Assembly: GCA_003864495.1 (NCBI GenBank)
Contig: ML133428.1
Location: 1,054,001-1,118,000, forward strand
Source of the DNA: Nemopilema nomurai
Lineage: Eukaryota; Cnidaria; Scyphozoa; Rhizostomeae; Rhizostomatidae
DNA length: 64,000 bases
Reading direction: 5' to 3'
Both the position numbers and the translations under genes were made by a program. The notes below the pieces were generated by a model that worked only from the letters and a program-made list of their open reading frames with translations, was not told the origin of the DNA and did not search any database. Shown in pieces: positions 38,142-50,185 of this stretch (within the stretch, counting starts at the first letter, position 1; each line of letters starts with the position of its first letter).

Positions 38142-39075
38142 ATATGAGGCGCCATAGGGGACAAAAGTATGAAAATATAATTTCGTTGTATGAAAACGTA
38201 TTTATGGTACATGCATATTTTTTCGGTATCATAATAGCTATTTTAAATGTCACATGGAAAAGGCATAGCATAAAATTCATGCCATGGAAAAGTCATAGCA
38301 TAAAATTCATGCCATGGAAAAGTCATAGCATAAAATTCATGCCATGGAAAAGTCATAGCATAAAATTCATGCCATGGAAAAGTCATAGCATAAAATTCAT
38401 ATCATAAAAATTTCATAGCAAGAAATTCATGTCATGGAAATTTCATAGCAAAATGCTCTTGTCAAACAGTCGATGAAGCGGTAGGACTTGGAACTGGAGA
38501 ATATGTTGTAGGACTAGGAACGGGAGGTATACCTCTGTTTGAATTTTGCAACATCGATGGTGGTGTTGTAAATTCGACACGCCTTGATAAAATTGCAGAA
38601 ATCGTCTCTTGGAATGTAGGGTTTTGGACAAGTGAGTTGACGATTGTTTCAATAGATTCTGAGTCCATTGTAACTACGTCATGCCCACCGAGCCGATCAT
38701 GACGCTGTTGATCCGCCATGTTAGCTCTGGTTGATTTGGCGGGATTTTACATGCGCACGCATTCAAATCCACATATTTCCATGACATGAATTTTATGCTA
38801 TGAAATTTCCATGACATGAATTTTATGCTATGAAATTTCCATGACATGAATTTTATGCTATGAAATTTCCATGACATGAATTTTATGCTATGAAATTTCC
38901 ATGACATGAATTTTATGCTATGAAATTTTTATTGCATGAATTTTATGCTATAAAATTTCCAAGACATACAATAAAATAGCCATTATGATACCGAAAAAAT
39001 ATGCATGTACCATAAATACGTTTTCATACAACGAAATTATATTTTCATACTTTTGTCCCCTATGGCGCCTCATAT
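38142..39075. mobile_element. Foldback (long inverted-repeat) element with tandem-repeat arms
   Basis: The left end ATATGAGGCGCCATAGGGGA is matched by the exact inverse at the right end. The outer arms (about 125 bases each) are nearly identical inverted copies. Inside them each arm has a 30-base tandem array: CATGGAAAAGTCATAGCATA-type units at about 38265-38430, and the inverted TTTCCATGACATGAATTTTA-type units at about 38775-38945. Flanks are TAGC on both sides (TTTAGC left, TAGCAA right), a likely 4-5-base target duplication. The centre (about 38450-38755) is unique and carries the ORF listed separately. It has no transposase, so it is non-autonomous. Confidence 0.9.
38462..38719 (-). CDS. 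Exon-like ORF inside the foldback element
   Basis: A frame of 85 codons starts ATGGCGGATCAACAGC, a start context typical of host genes, preceded by GGCGGGATTTT-type sequence (AAATCCCGCC on the minus strand). The product begins MADQQRHDRLGGHDVV and then has a helical-looking segment (SIETIVNSLVQNPTFQETIS) and a Pro/Ser-rich end (PPVPSPTTYSPVPSPTASS). It stops close to the start of the tandem-repeat arm. It may be a captured first exon of a host gene or the remnant of an element-encoded protein. I do not recognise the family. Confidence 0.5.
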   Translation of the reverse strand: MADQQRHDRLGGHDVVTMDSESIETIVNSLVQNPTFQETISAILSRRVEFTTPPSMLQNSNRGIPPVPSPTTYSPVPSPTASSTV

Positions 39076-41493
39076 TAGCAAGCCTAAGAATGATGCTACC
39101 TGTTGAATAGCTCTTGTCATTTTCAATTCATTGTGGTTGATGCGTTGTCGCTATTGAAACAGTGCCTATCACGCAGAAATGTTTTGTTTACAAGACACAA
39201 GAGCTGCTATTAGAGACCTGCTTGCTGGCAAGCTGTCAGTTTGCGGCCAGTCTCTTAGAGGCGAATAAATTAAAAAATACATGGTAATTTCTACTACAAG
39301 ATACAGAAGGGAATTCTGTCCATTGAAGCATTGTTTTCAAAAGAAGAGGGCGGGTTTGATTCCAACCATTTCGTTGACTAAAAGACCGACAATGCAACTG
39401 TGGGCTTGGAATTAGTAACATTAAAGGTGATTAGTTTATTTAGAACCGCGAGAATCACTGATTGGTTTATTACTTATTTAAGTTTTTTGCAAAGTGCAAC
39501 GAGTTTGCGAATCTTTAAAGTTTATAGGTTATATTGCTACTTGAGCTTTTAAATATAAGGCGATATTAACAATAACCACGATACCTGCTACCTGTTTTTG
39601 CTGTGACAAACAAGCATTGTCAAAACAATTAACCATTTCGGTGCCATGATTGCAAGCAAAGCGACACGTGAGAAGAGAACATTGGACAATGCGTCCAGTC
39701 CTCCCTCCACTCAGTGGTCGCGAAAAGTTTACTTTAGTCCCAATCCCCTTGTCCTACTTGAATCCCCGTCTGAAGCCGTTAAGGCATTATAAAATCACTT
39801 TGGCTGCGTCATTGAAATACCCACCTGCTGGCTAGGCCAGGCAACAGACGTTTCCTAAAAGTCGAAAAGGCGTTATTCAAGCCAGAATCAGTTCTTTGGC
39901 ACAGTGAAACAAGGGGCCTGGAACTAAGTGACGCATTTCACATACAAATAAGAAGCTGTATCTTCACAATAGTTAACTTGAAATAAATCATATTGCCTTT
40001 AACTAAAGAACCAGAGTGTAATTCGTTTACCTTGAGACTAATGCCACATATTCCATGTAGTGATTGTGCGACTTTGATGGTAATATTCTGACGAAGAAGA
40101 TTTAAGAAGACATTTGCGGCCACTTCTGTAAATCATAAACAAGTATGCCGCTGGCGGTTGATACCTCTTAACCGAACGTGGTTCAAATAAAGACCTGCTG
40201 ACGAAAATCATATGGCATTGCCACTAGGCATGTTGTGAGTTGAGTTTCCTGTGCTGCTGGTGAAGATTAGAGCATGTAAGAGGAAGCACTTCTTTAGGCC
40301 CATGTGCCTCAAAGTCGCCTAACGGTCGTTCAGCCTGGCTGCGTTTTGCCCGTTGAAGAGGCGACTGCCTTTGTAAACTTTCTTGTAGAAAAAAGGCTGC
40401 TCAACCGCGTTGGAAGTGACCCAAAAGTCCTTTGTTCGTTTGTTGCTACCCTGCGGGCCTAGTGGGTGATAGTCGTAGCCCTGTTCTAAAGGCTGCGTAC
40501 CATCAACCATACTCAAGATGTTGGGTGCTAAGCGGGGAAGCCTCTTGTAAACATGGACGTAGAAAGTGGGTGGGGGCAAGATCAATAAAGGGGAATGACC
40601 ACTATAATTTTTTGCAATTGAAGGAGCACTTTGGGTATCACAACGACACTTTTGTATTGTTTACAAGAAGTGGGGGCCTTGGCTTTTTTGGTTCCCCGCT
40701 TACTATTGCTTACTTACTTATCGCTAAAAGGCTTCAAGTGCAGGCTGATTGACGTAGCATACATGCTTAGAAATTCATGGGCACATGATAAAAGACAAAA
40801 TAACGTTTCGTAGTTCAGAACTTCAAAATAGCACGAGACAGCGGAAGGAAAATGAAGTTTGAAGTGTTATAGTACGTAAAAGTGATTTTTATTTTAGAGC
40901 TACAGATTCTTTTTTCTGACGACATTAACAAAAATGGGAATGCAAATGGGAGTTATCATTCATATATTTGCAGCCTAGTCCTTGACAAGAAATTCACTTC
41001 TTATACACAGTGACGCCCCCTGAGGTTTTTAATTTTAGGGGGACCCAAGGAAAATTTCGTTAAGCCTACACAAAGTGCTGTTGATGAACTGAGTAGCATG
41101 ACGCGAACTAACTTGGCCTAGGGCCTTGGCTGTCGTAAATACGGCCCTGCTTATACAGATGCTTGAAAGTGATATGATTTGGCCGTGTTTTCAAGATACC
41201 AAAAAGCTGGATAACCGATACGGGTTTCGATGCTCCTCCATGGTGCTGTCATGAATAACACTTGAGCGAGAATTCATAAAGCAAGCCTGTGCTTGAAGGA
41301 ATTTGAAGTAGTTTACAAATGTTCGCTGCATTTCAGGGTGTCTTCTAAAATGATGCAAGAAGAAAGCCGCGTCCCATGTGCAGTCAGCTTCTCAGATCAT
41401 ATGCCAGCTTGTCTTGCTGCTGTTTGGAGGGAAAAAAATAAATTGACACTGTTGTCTCCTTGTTGGCATAAGCTTTGACTGGACCAAAAGGCA
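39076..41493. other. Spacer with one coding-like frame
   Basis: Apart from the minus-strand frame at 40319-40665 listed separately, I find no supportable exon, RNA gene or complete mobile element here. Confidence 0.5.
40319..40665 (-). pseudogene. Orphan coding-like open block, unidentified
   Basis: The minus-strand frame is open for about 115 codons from 40665, with its only Met late, at 40585, and a stop at 40319-40321. The composition is protein-like: FYVHVYKRLPRLAPNILSMV, then GYDYHPLGPQGSNKRTKDFW and VEQPFFYKKVYKGSRLF. The lack of an early Met suggests a terminal exon or a gene fragment rather than a whole gene. No flanking exon or transposon ends could be assigned. The call as a relic is an inference. 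Confidence 0.3.
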
Positions 41494-41885
41494 AGCTACG
41501 GTAAATTCCTCGAATTGGCCACCCCCCCCCCTCGAACCCCCCCCCCTCGAATAAGCCCCCACCCTAAAACTACAAATTTCCAATTAGCCCCCCTCGTACA
41601 AGCCCCCCCTCGATTATTTTATTTTCAACTCCTGAGGTTGCCTTTGGCATTTTAGTGAATTACCACAAAAAATTATATTTTTGTTAGTAACTTGATCAAA
41701 TGTTTTATACTTGGATTATTTTTTATATTATGAAAAGAAAAGAATTTTTCTTTTCATGTGGCATATTAAAGGTAATTTTATAAGCCCCCCTCCTCGACTA
41801 AGCCCCCCCCCTCCAATAAGCCCCCATCCAAAAATACGAAAAATAAATAAGCCCCCAGGGGGCTAATTCGTGGATTTACGCTACC
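41494..41885. mobile_element. C-rich palindromic MITE-like element
   Basis: The left end AGCTACGGTAAATTCCTCGA and the inverse of the right end (GTAGCGTAAATCCACGAATT) match imperfectly. Just inside both ends are runs of CCCCC linked by TCGAATAAG-type spacers (41520-41620 and 41785-41860), with an AT-rich middle. It has no ORF. Target duplications are unclear. Confidence 0.6.
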
Positions 41886-43548
41886 CCTGCAATGACTTAA
41901 CCAAGCCTGAACTCATCACGCATAAATAGCCCACAACCGACGATCAGTGAATATGACATGGACCAAAAAGGTATTAAGGTTCAAGGAATTGTAAATTTTT
42001 TGATCTTTAAAGTCTACTTCAAGCTTTGTTTAGTCTTGCAACGATTACAATTGGGACCCAGAAAAAGAAGTTTTCAAGTGTGTAAATGTTGTATAAAATG
42101 ATCAAATACTATAAAAGCAGTTCATTACGATTTCCCTATTCGCAATTGAAATTATGTTGCGATTGCATCTTTCTTGCTAGTATCTCTCTCTGTTGTGTAC
42201 TGTCGTTTTATGTAGATTTAGAGCCCAGCCCCCTTCTAACGTTGTAAACAACATTGCTAAGCATATGTTTGATACCCAAACCGGTGCAAGTGAAAGTGCT
42301 TTCTGATCTGCCGCCAAGATAACTCTTATCGCTATCACGAACATTTATCGTTTGCCGGCTAAATCTACTGGAAAAGTGATACAGGAATAAATTGATGAAA
42401 TTCGCTGTCTATGGGTGACAATCAAGTAAAGAATTACTGCAAAAGTCGGCAAACTTAGATCTGGAATGCCGCCAGTGCCTTTTCTAACAATTTTTATTGA
42501 ATATTGTGTTTGGCGCCAAATTAGGAAACTTTGAAATACAGCGCATCTAGATCCCCGGAAATGGTTAGGAATCACAAAACACAACGCAGTCATGCAAGTT
42601 CAAGTAAATTCTTCATTCAACTGCTCAATTTCAAAGATAATTGAAAAGGAAAAGGAAATGAATGGGGAGGCAGCTTGTAGGTTGCGTGATAACGCGTTTA
42701 GAGCATTTCTGCCCAATTCCGGGTAGCCTTGCACTCTTTCCATACAATAAACGGTTTATAACGAACTAAAAACCTAAGATGGCCAAATGAGTAATATAAT
42801 TGTGGAAAATGCCCGAAATACGTAACTGAGGGGGGTGTTAATGAATAGAAATGGGTATGCAAATTTTCTAAAAAATGGAGTTTACCCCCGCCCCTATAGT
42901 TGGGAACCTCATTGTATTTAAAATCATGAGAATGGGCCAGAATGGTATGATGATAATGACGCAGAATAGTAATAATCCATGAAGAATAAGCAAAATAGTT
43001 CTTGTGTAAAAGATGGACCAGAAGGAGGACAAGATGCCTATCCTCTATCGCCGCAAATTTGTTGCACTTGGAGAAACTAAGGAGCAAGCTACAATATGGC
43101 TGCAAAATGTTTTGTGAAAAGTGTATTGTGCCAACAGTCGGGGTAATCAGGGCGAGCTTTGAAACTTCAATGAATTTGATTTGAATACTTTCTTGAATTC
43201 TTTTTACAGCCTTTACTTCTCATGAAATCAAAATATAGCTACGCACAAAGTCAGTTGAAGTTATCTAGCCTGGATATCTTGCCAGCAATTGTAGGGTATG
43301 GCCCATATTCCAGATTGTAGTTCTCCGTTACTAGAAATAATTTGAAAGGGTTGTTGTTTCTGGATCGACAGGATTTTCGGGCCATTCTAGCAAAACATGA
43401 ATCAGTAACCACGCACAATTTAGTTTTCAAAGCACACCTTGCAGCTGCTGTACGCAAAAGTGTGATCTATAGGTTCAATTTGAACACAGTAGTCTAGACA
43501 ATGTCTGTATGTCACTGAGCGGTATTAGGGTGTTATCAAGGACTCTTA
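41886..43548. other. Spacer without supportable features
   Basis: The longest frame here (42698-43105, minus, 135 codons) has a His/Tyr/Leu-rich translation without domain features and is not convincing. I see no other structure. Confidence 0.5.
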
Positions 43549-43710
43549 AGTCCAATCTCCAATAGGCGGAAAATATGTAGGCGGATAAATTTCCTGCGAT
43601 CTAATTGGCCAATTGAAATTGTCGCGGCGGGAAAATGCCGTCTAGCGAAAAGTAGAAAGTCATCCAACTTTTCGCGGCATGACAATTTTCCGCCTAGTGG
43701 AGACTGGGCT
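43549..43710. mobile_element. Harbinger-like MITE
   Basis: A 162-base element has termini AGTCCAATCTCCAATAGGCG and, inverted, AGCCCAGTCTCCACTAGGCG. It is flanked by TTA on both sides, the target size and sequence typical of PIF/Harbinger insertions. It is non-coding. The interior has a further GGCGGGAAAATGCCG/CGCGGCATGAC partial symmetry. Confidence 0.75.
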
Positions 43711-44674
43711 TTAAACTTGTAACTCTTTTGTGCTTAATTGTAGGAGGGTAGCACTTCGATTTTTGAAATTTTCCAATCCCCCCATGGCATTTAATAATGA
43801 TACCCCTATTTTATCAAAATGTAAAGGTACGATCTATTCTTCCAATTTATATTATCACCCCGTCATATTCTCAGAAATTGCTATCACACCATGTAATTGC
43901 ACTGTGGAGTCTTCAGTCTTCTTGAAAAAATATCCACCTGCGACCGCCACTTTATTTTCACCCCCTCCTACTTTAAGGATTTATTTATAGATTAATCCCC
44001 TCCCCCACGTTGTGAAAATCTAGAAAAATAGCCATCTCCTGCTAATTCGACCTCCCCACACGCACAGAGAGCAATCAGGCTAGAGTTAATTGGCACGATT
44101 GAGTAGGCAATTTGGTTTCGAGTTGCTAACAACTAACAGTCTTCAAGCTAGATTGGCTAGAAAGTCTGTGGACGTTTTCAAGGGGCAATGGGGCCAAATT
44201 AAATGGAGCTGCTGAAGCAACGTTTTGGTAAAGGATCAGAACAATGATCGATCATCGGCTTATTTGTTCAGCTTTCGACCATGCCTGGCCAATTTTCTCA
44301 AGTTCAGATTTATTCTTAACGTGGAGAGAACTCGGAGCCGCAGGAGTGTCGCAAAAAAACGCCTGTGAACTATTTCTAAGCTTATCATAACTGACTAGAC
44401 TACGCATCTTCACTTAAAAAATTTATTACACCTATATTACTAATGCACTTATATTACGCAAATTCAAAAGTAGAGATTGATGATTACGAAAATGATCAAG
44501 CACGTTCAAAGTTGATGTAGAAAAATGGCGTTAGCATGAATTGGGAATATACGATGTAATTTTATCATTTCAGGTCTCGGTAGATATCGACACAGTTTCA
44601 CCTGAAACTAATACTAAAAATTGCGAAGTTGATGGCTGCAGGGGGACACGTTGCCCCTGGCCTGTTTTCAAGTA
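43711..44674. other. Spacer
   Basis: A plus-strand 86-codon frame at 43730-43990 is driven by a C/T-rich stretch (ACCCCC, TCCCCC motifs) and is not supported as coding. Nothing else was seen. Confidence 0.5.
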
Positions 44675-45072
44675 CACGCTTTTTTTAAAAGGAACCACTT
44701 TATAAGGAACCTACATATAGAAGGCTGAAATATATAAAGAACTTATACTACTAAAAATGAAATCTCTAAGGGACTTTTCGATTTGAAGATTTTTTATAAC
44801 TGCAAACATCAAGAGGTAAAAAACCCGTTCCATTCATTTGCAGCCAATACTCGCATAAATTGTTTGCTATTCGTGTGTCAAGTGCTTTATTGAGTAGTTT
44901 CCGCATATTCTATCTCATCCCTCTCTCTATTAAGTGTTAAGGCTTATTGATGTCCAGTGAAAGTTAAGGAACTTTTAAGGAACTTTTGGTACTAAAATCT
45001 GATGACTTGAGGTCTACCTATAAGGAACTTTTGGAACTAGGCCTTGAGGTAGGTTCCTTATAAAAAAGCGTG
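44675..45072. mobile_element. TA-flanked MITE, copy 2
   Basis: A 398-base second copy of the element at 32483-32863, with intact TA on both sides. Its termini are CACGCTTTTTTTAAAAGGAA and, inverted, CACGCTTTTTTATAAGGAAC. Internal shared words include AGCCAATACTCGCATA and GAGTAGTTTCCGCATATTCT. Small indels separate the copies. Confidence 0.9.
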
Positions 45073-46094
45073 TATACCATGCGACCGAACCTATTATAAG
45101 GCTCCAAATTTCATAATATAGCGCTAGCTGGCAAAATAACCATACCGTGAAATTTTACAAAATCAGATTAATGTGAATAATGGAAATTTGCCTTTTCACA
45201 TGGTAAGAGCCAAATTAAGGCAAGGATTAGTAGCAACAACAACACCAGATAGGTGCCAAGAAGTTTAAAATGACGTAAAATGGCTTCTGACGTCTTGAGT
45301 CAGAAGCCGAGTCCTGAGAGAACGATTATGAATAGAACGCCATTATTGACTGAGTCAAAGATGGTGGGTTGCAAATTCTTCGGGTTGATTTGCTTGGTTG
45401 TTTGTAGGCAAGAAGTAGCATTTGAATTGATCCGGTTTTGTCATACTCTCATCATGAGCTACGTGTATACCCATTAATATATATTTACATGTAAATTCGA
45501 GTGTCCATTGATTCATGGGTAGACCAGATCTTGTAAGTAAAATGGCCGACATACGGGCATAAATCTTGAGTTACTCAAGTAATAATTCGTAGTTAATGGC
45601 AAACACATTGAGAATGACAGGAAACAGGTAGATAGATATGTCTGGTTAGATAATCGCCTGCCTACTAAGGAAAACAAGACATTAATTATTCAAAACCTGC
45701 TGTCTTACTCGAATAGTAGGCCACCGTAAAACGAAAGCCAATTTGCAACATGAAAGGGCTTTATAAGACATCGCAAAACGCGTTGTATTTTGAAGGGAGA
45801 AGACTATAGCATGCTTTGAGGGATGTTAACGTATGCCCCATCAAACATCTATAGAACTTGTGTATGGGACTTGGACACCTAGGCGCAAAATGATTCTGTG
45901 ACCCACTAAAGTAAACTGTTACCAATTTGCTAGCTCATCGTACCATGTCGCATCGTGTTTTTGACATGCAACATGCTTTTGGAGCACGACTTTTAAACCA
46001 AATGTGTATTCATGTCTTAAGAAACGAATTCGACTCTGACGGCTTCGCTAATCTGGTTTCATAAGCCATCTCTTGGAAATAAACTCAAGTGCGG

Positions 46095-47195
46095 GAAGCA
46101 TTTCAGTTGCCCGCGGGTTTCTCAGATACCCGCGGGATGGAAGAAGTCGGATAGAATCTTTAACTAGCTACAAATTTCGTTTGCCCTTGTACTGCTACTC
46201 TAGCAATCCAAGAAAATGTATCAGGGGCGGATCCAGTAGGGTGCCAGCCCAAGCACCCCTTAGATATCGGAAACATATTTCTTATAGTAATTTTAAGTAC
46301 TACTACCCTAGTGAATAAAAATAGTGAATTCCTTGATACATAGTGTGTCTGGTACCCAGGGTAAAGTACTACTTGCAAAAACCTGAAATTCTAGCATCCA
46401 CTTCAGAGCCCTGCCTCCATGTGTTCAGCGCTATTCTTTCGTTTCTTGTATTAAAATGTTATTAAACTCCCCCTGGTTTCGCCATATAGCATTCAACAGA
46501 CTCGGAAACCATTGCCACGCAAGCAAACCATGGCCTGCATAAACTACACAAGTTTCTGCACCTGTGGAGGTGGATTTAGCCAATCACTGTGCCGTATCGA
46601 GGGTTCTCGAAAACTTGAAATCTCAAAGGATACCGATTTAATCTAGGGGAGTTTCTTCTCTATCCATTACAGTCAAATGAATTGTGGACTTTGACCATTA
46701 GGGGGCATTATCATTGACCAGGGGGACTTGAATTATGATTTCGCCTTAAACGGGGGAGGATAAGCTAAACTTTTAGGCCAGTTCTATTTGAGAAAGTTCC
46801 ACAAATGGCTAGGTGCAGCGCAAGGTACAACTAATGGAAAATATGCTACTGATTTGAATGTATCAAGGAAAGTTACTAAACGTTTTTAAACTATTTATTC
46901 ATTTAGTCCTTAAACTTTTTATATTTAGTCATTTATTTATCTCAGGTTACAACAGACTTCCATTTCTTTATGGCATCAGGGGTATGATATTTTTGACAAT
47001 AACAGCGCCTCTGCTTACGAAACTTTCTATATGAGCACCCCTCATAATAATTTCTAGATCCACCCCTGACGTATGCTATAATTCGACTTATAACCCATCT
47101 TCCCCAATTCTGTCATCAACATACAGGAAACACCGATTGTTGGACATACTTCACATGAAGCAATCATTATCAATACGACAATAATTTAAAAGATG
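46095..47195. repeat. Dispersed repeat copy 1, split by a hAT-like insertion
   Basis: The outer parts, 46095-46221 and 47069-47195, match 49906-50185 (shared words include CTACTCTAGCAA/CTACTTTAGCAA and TCATCAACATACAGGAAACA). Joined, they reproduce the order seen in the second copy, so the insertion at 46222-47068 came after the duplication. The repeat includes a GC-rich CCCGCGGG-type stretch. No coding role is seen. Confidence 0.8.
46222..47068. mobile_element. hAT-like non-autonomous element (CAGGGG ends)
   Basis: An 847-base insertion begins CAGGGGCGGATCCAGTAGGG; its right end, inverted, reads CAGGGGTGGATCTAGAAATT. The left flank ends ATGTAT and the right begins ACGTAT, a possible target duplication with one change. 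The unoccupied site in the other copy reads AACGTATGC (near 50017-50025). No transposase frame is present. Confidence 0.8.
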
Positions 47196-49349
47196 CAGCC
47201 AGCTTCCATTGGATTGAAAGAAGTTTTGCTGTGTGCTGGATATCAATATAGCCAAATCAGAACATCTTAGCCAAGAATTCCAAAAAACTTCTTTTCAACA
47301 ATACGGCTAATGCACAAACAAATTCAAAGCGTTAATGGGAATGCCTATGAATGGATCATCTTTGTTCACTTACAATGGATGGGGTGTAAAGTCCAGTTGA
47401 GGTGCGATTATGTCGAACTTCACGCTTTATAGCGACGTTGACAAAATAAGACGGGTCGAGAGTAAAAGAATCATGTTTCATGAAGCATAAGGACTAATTT
47501 ATAATTGACAATATCCAGTTAAGCCTATTGTATAATGGATTGACCCCCGCTGATGGAAATATACATGTGATTTAACATTGAATTTGCAAATCCACGAATT
47601 AAGTGTCAGTCAATCCAGCAAAGCTTTTGTGGTTCTCTGGAAAGCCCATTGGAAAAATCTTCCCTCATGACTTACTTGCAAACATGTGATGAATTCGACT
47701 TTGCTTTGCCCTGCATTTGCACGCAGAACATTTCTTGCTGTGTTGCCAATGGTATTAATTTCTGAAGTTTTGTACGCTCCCCCCTAACAACATCAAGTGC
47801 TCCTTCTCTGGTCCATTAGCAATTGAAGAACACAGCTAAGAAGATTAAAAATATGTAGCTAAGAAACACCTGGAGCTTCAAGTGCATTTAAATGTAGAAC
47901 ATTGTCCTAGAAGAGGATTACTTATGGTAAATGGAGAGAGCGAATTAACTGTGCAGTAGCAAGCTATTTGCTATTCCACAATCTGTGACTTTATAGCAAT
48001 GGATCTCCAGTAATATGTAGAAGCATTGGCTTGTAACCTCAGATAAATAAACTTCTGTTACATTAAGCTGGGTTAACCACCTTTGACATAATTGAAATGC
48101 AGTTTTCTGTCATCAAAGACAAACTTCTGCCCATCAACGTATAATAAACAAAGAATTTAGATTCGCGTTATAATAATAAAAGATCCGAGACACCTAGCTT
48201 GAACATTATACTGCAAAACAATCTTTAGGTTTAAGCATCATACAAAAGGATTAAGGCGCTACTTGCCGTAGTAAAATTGCAAATGGCGGCGAGTCCGGTC
48301 GAAGCAAAAACGTTTGTCGTAGAGTTTGGGGATTGATGTCGAGAATTTTTTTTATTGAAATAGTTATTGGATGTTTGTGTTGATACAGCCGAAGGAACGA
48401 AGAAGTGGTTTTTCTAATCAAGTATCAAATTATTCTGAATAATCATGCTGGTGAAAGTGAGATTTATGGGAATATCGCTATCCAAAATGATGAACAGACG
48501 TCAAGATAGGCCTAAGCAAAGTTAGCATTAGCTTCGAATATAGGGATTATCTAAATACCAAAAGATTTCGAACACTGGATACATCGATTCTGTTAAATCC
48601 AATCATCTCATCCAAGTTTCGTAACTTAAACATTATGCAGAGAAGTAAAATCATTCAAAGAAATTAGAAGCTCCCGGATGAATGCAGCGGCTAGAGTCGA
48701 TGAAAAATCGTTACATCGTCTAAACAGCCTCTCATTCACTTCTTGATATTGATCACATGACAATCACATGCAAGCTTCGAAACAAAACAGACTCGCAGCG
48801 AAGCGATTTTGCTTACATGGACATATTGCCTTTAACCGTCGTTACGCGAGGACCTCGTGCAAAAGTCATATAGAAAGCAAAACCCCTGCTTCTATGTTCA
48901 AAGATCCTCAGCAATGCAAATTTGTTGATACATTAGAAAGCAGTTTCAGACCAATATACGCACTCTATGCAGAGAAGTATAATCTAAAGTCGATCAGAAG
49001 GGTTTGTACCAAAATCAAGACAAATGTTGGTACTAGAATTTGTACAAAAATGTTTTACAGAACTACTTGATTAGCCCAGTAGATAATGCGGACAGCTGAT
49101 TGTGAAAAGAGCAGACTTTCGACGCCAGCTACAAGCGAACAGATCTCCTACCCTGACATTTGCACTACCCAAGGAACCTTGAAACTTAAATAATAGACTA
49201 ATTGATAAGTTGATAACGCAATTATTCAATGCAGGAAAGGGAGAGAGAATTGTCACACCTTACACTGCACTGTTGATTCAAACTCTGAGGTTTTCAACTC
49301 GTCAGAGCTTTGTGTCTATTGCAGATCACTTCTCACAATTTAACGATTA
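47196..49349. other. Spacer without a supportable gene
   Basis: An ATGGCGGCGAGTCC start-like sequence at about 48283 opens only 17 codons and shows no convincing donor. A plus-strand frame at 48768-49070 has no features. No other structure is seen. Confidence 0.5.
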
Positions 49350-49424
49350 CTGATTATGATTACGGCAATCATAGCTGATTATGATTATGGCAATCACAGC
49401 TGATTTTGATTGTGCTAATCATAT
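49350..49424. repeat. 25-base tandem repeat, three copies
   Basis: The unit CTGATTATGATTACGGCAAT (plus CATAG) is repeated three times with increasing divergence (second copy ...ATGGCAATCACAG; third CTGATTTTGATTGTGCTAAT...). Confidence 0.85.
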
Positions 49425-49905
49425 TGCTGATAGGGACCGAAAAAATGGTTGTATGAAGATAACTGTAAATACCTATCAATAAAAGCCCTGACTTCAGAAG
49501 AGCCCAAGGGAAAAGACGAACTCTTTCTGTCTACAAAGAATGAGGTTTTCCATCGAAATGCAGACAGACTCCAAAACACCTAAGTAAAAAGACGACCTAG
49601 CCTGCCCAATTATACGAAAATTGTTGTCACTGTATGTTTTGACGCAATCTGGATTCTCCAAAAGGTGTTTCCATTCTCCATAACCTTTCAAATCTTCACG
49701 TATGGTTAACGTTCAGGCAACTCCTTGGCAAAAAAGAACAAGACGAATGGATTCTTTCCTTCTGTTGATTCTGACTCCTTCTCTAAATGCTGATTCCTTC
49801 CTTCTAAGGCCTTCGACACTTCAAGTGCCATTAGATCAGTTAGTAAACGAAGGAGGTATAATTCATCTTCTGGAAGCAAAGAAAAAGCACAGGAAGGGGA
49901 TGTTG

Positions 49906-50185
49906 AACATATTCCCGCGGGGCCTCTCGGACACCCGCGAGATGGATGAAACTGAATGACATCTAAAACTAAAAGTTTCGTTTGCCGAAGCATTACTACT
50001 TTAGCAACCCAAGAAAACGTATGCTTTAATTCGAGTAACAACCCAACTTCACCAATTCTATCATCAACATACAGGAAACACCGATCGTTGCACATTCTTT
50101 ACATGAAACACTTCCAAGTGTTTTTTGGGGTTATAAAAGCTGTTATTGCGATTCATTGTCAATACGACAATAATTTAAAAAATGT
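49906..50185. repeat. Dispersed repeat copy 2 (unoccupied target)
   Basis: This matches the two halves of the repeat at 46095-47195 without the 847-base insertion and so preserves the pre-insertion site. It also contains about 55 extra bases near 50110-50155 that the first copy lacks. A minus-strand frame (49706-50095) across it is not convincing coding sequence. Confidence 0.8.

Noticed and set aside
42698..43105. Minus-strand frame of 135 codons
   Set aside because: Composition is skewed to His, Tyr and Leu with no domain, no splice sites and no Kozak context.
48283..48340. ATGGCGGCGAGTCC start-like sequence on the plus strand
   Set aside because: It reaches a stop after 17 codons and I see no convincing splice donor before it.
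49706..50095. Minus-strand frame of 129 codons
   Set aside because: It runs through the dispersed repeat; the second copy of the repeat does not keep the frame open.
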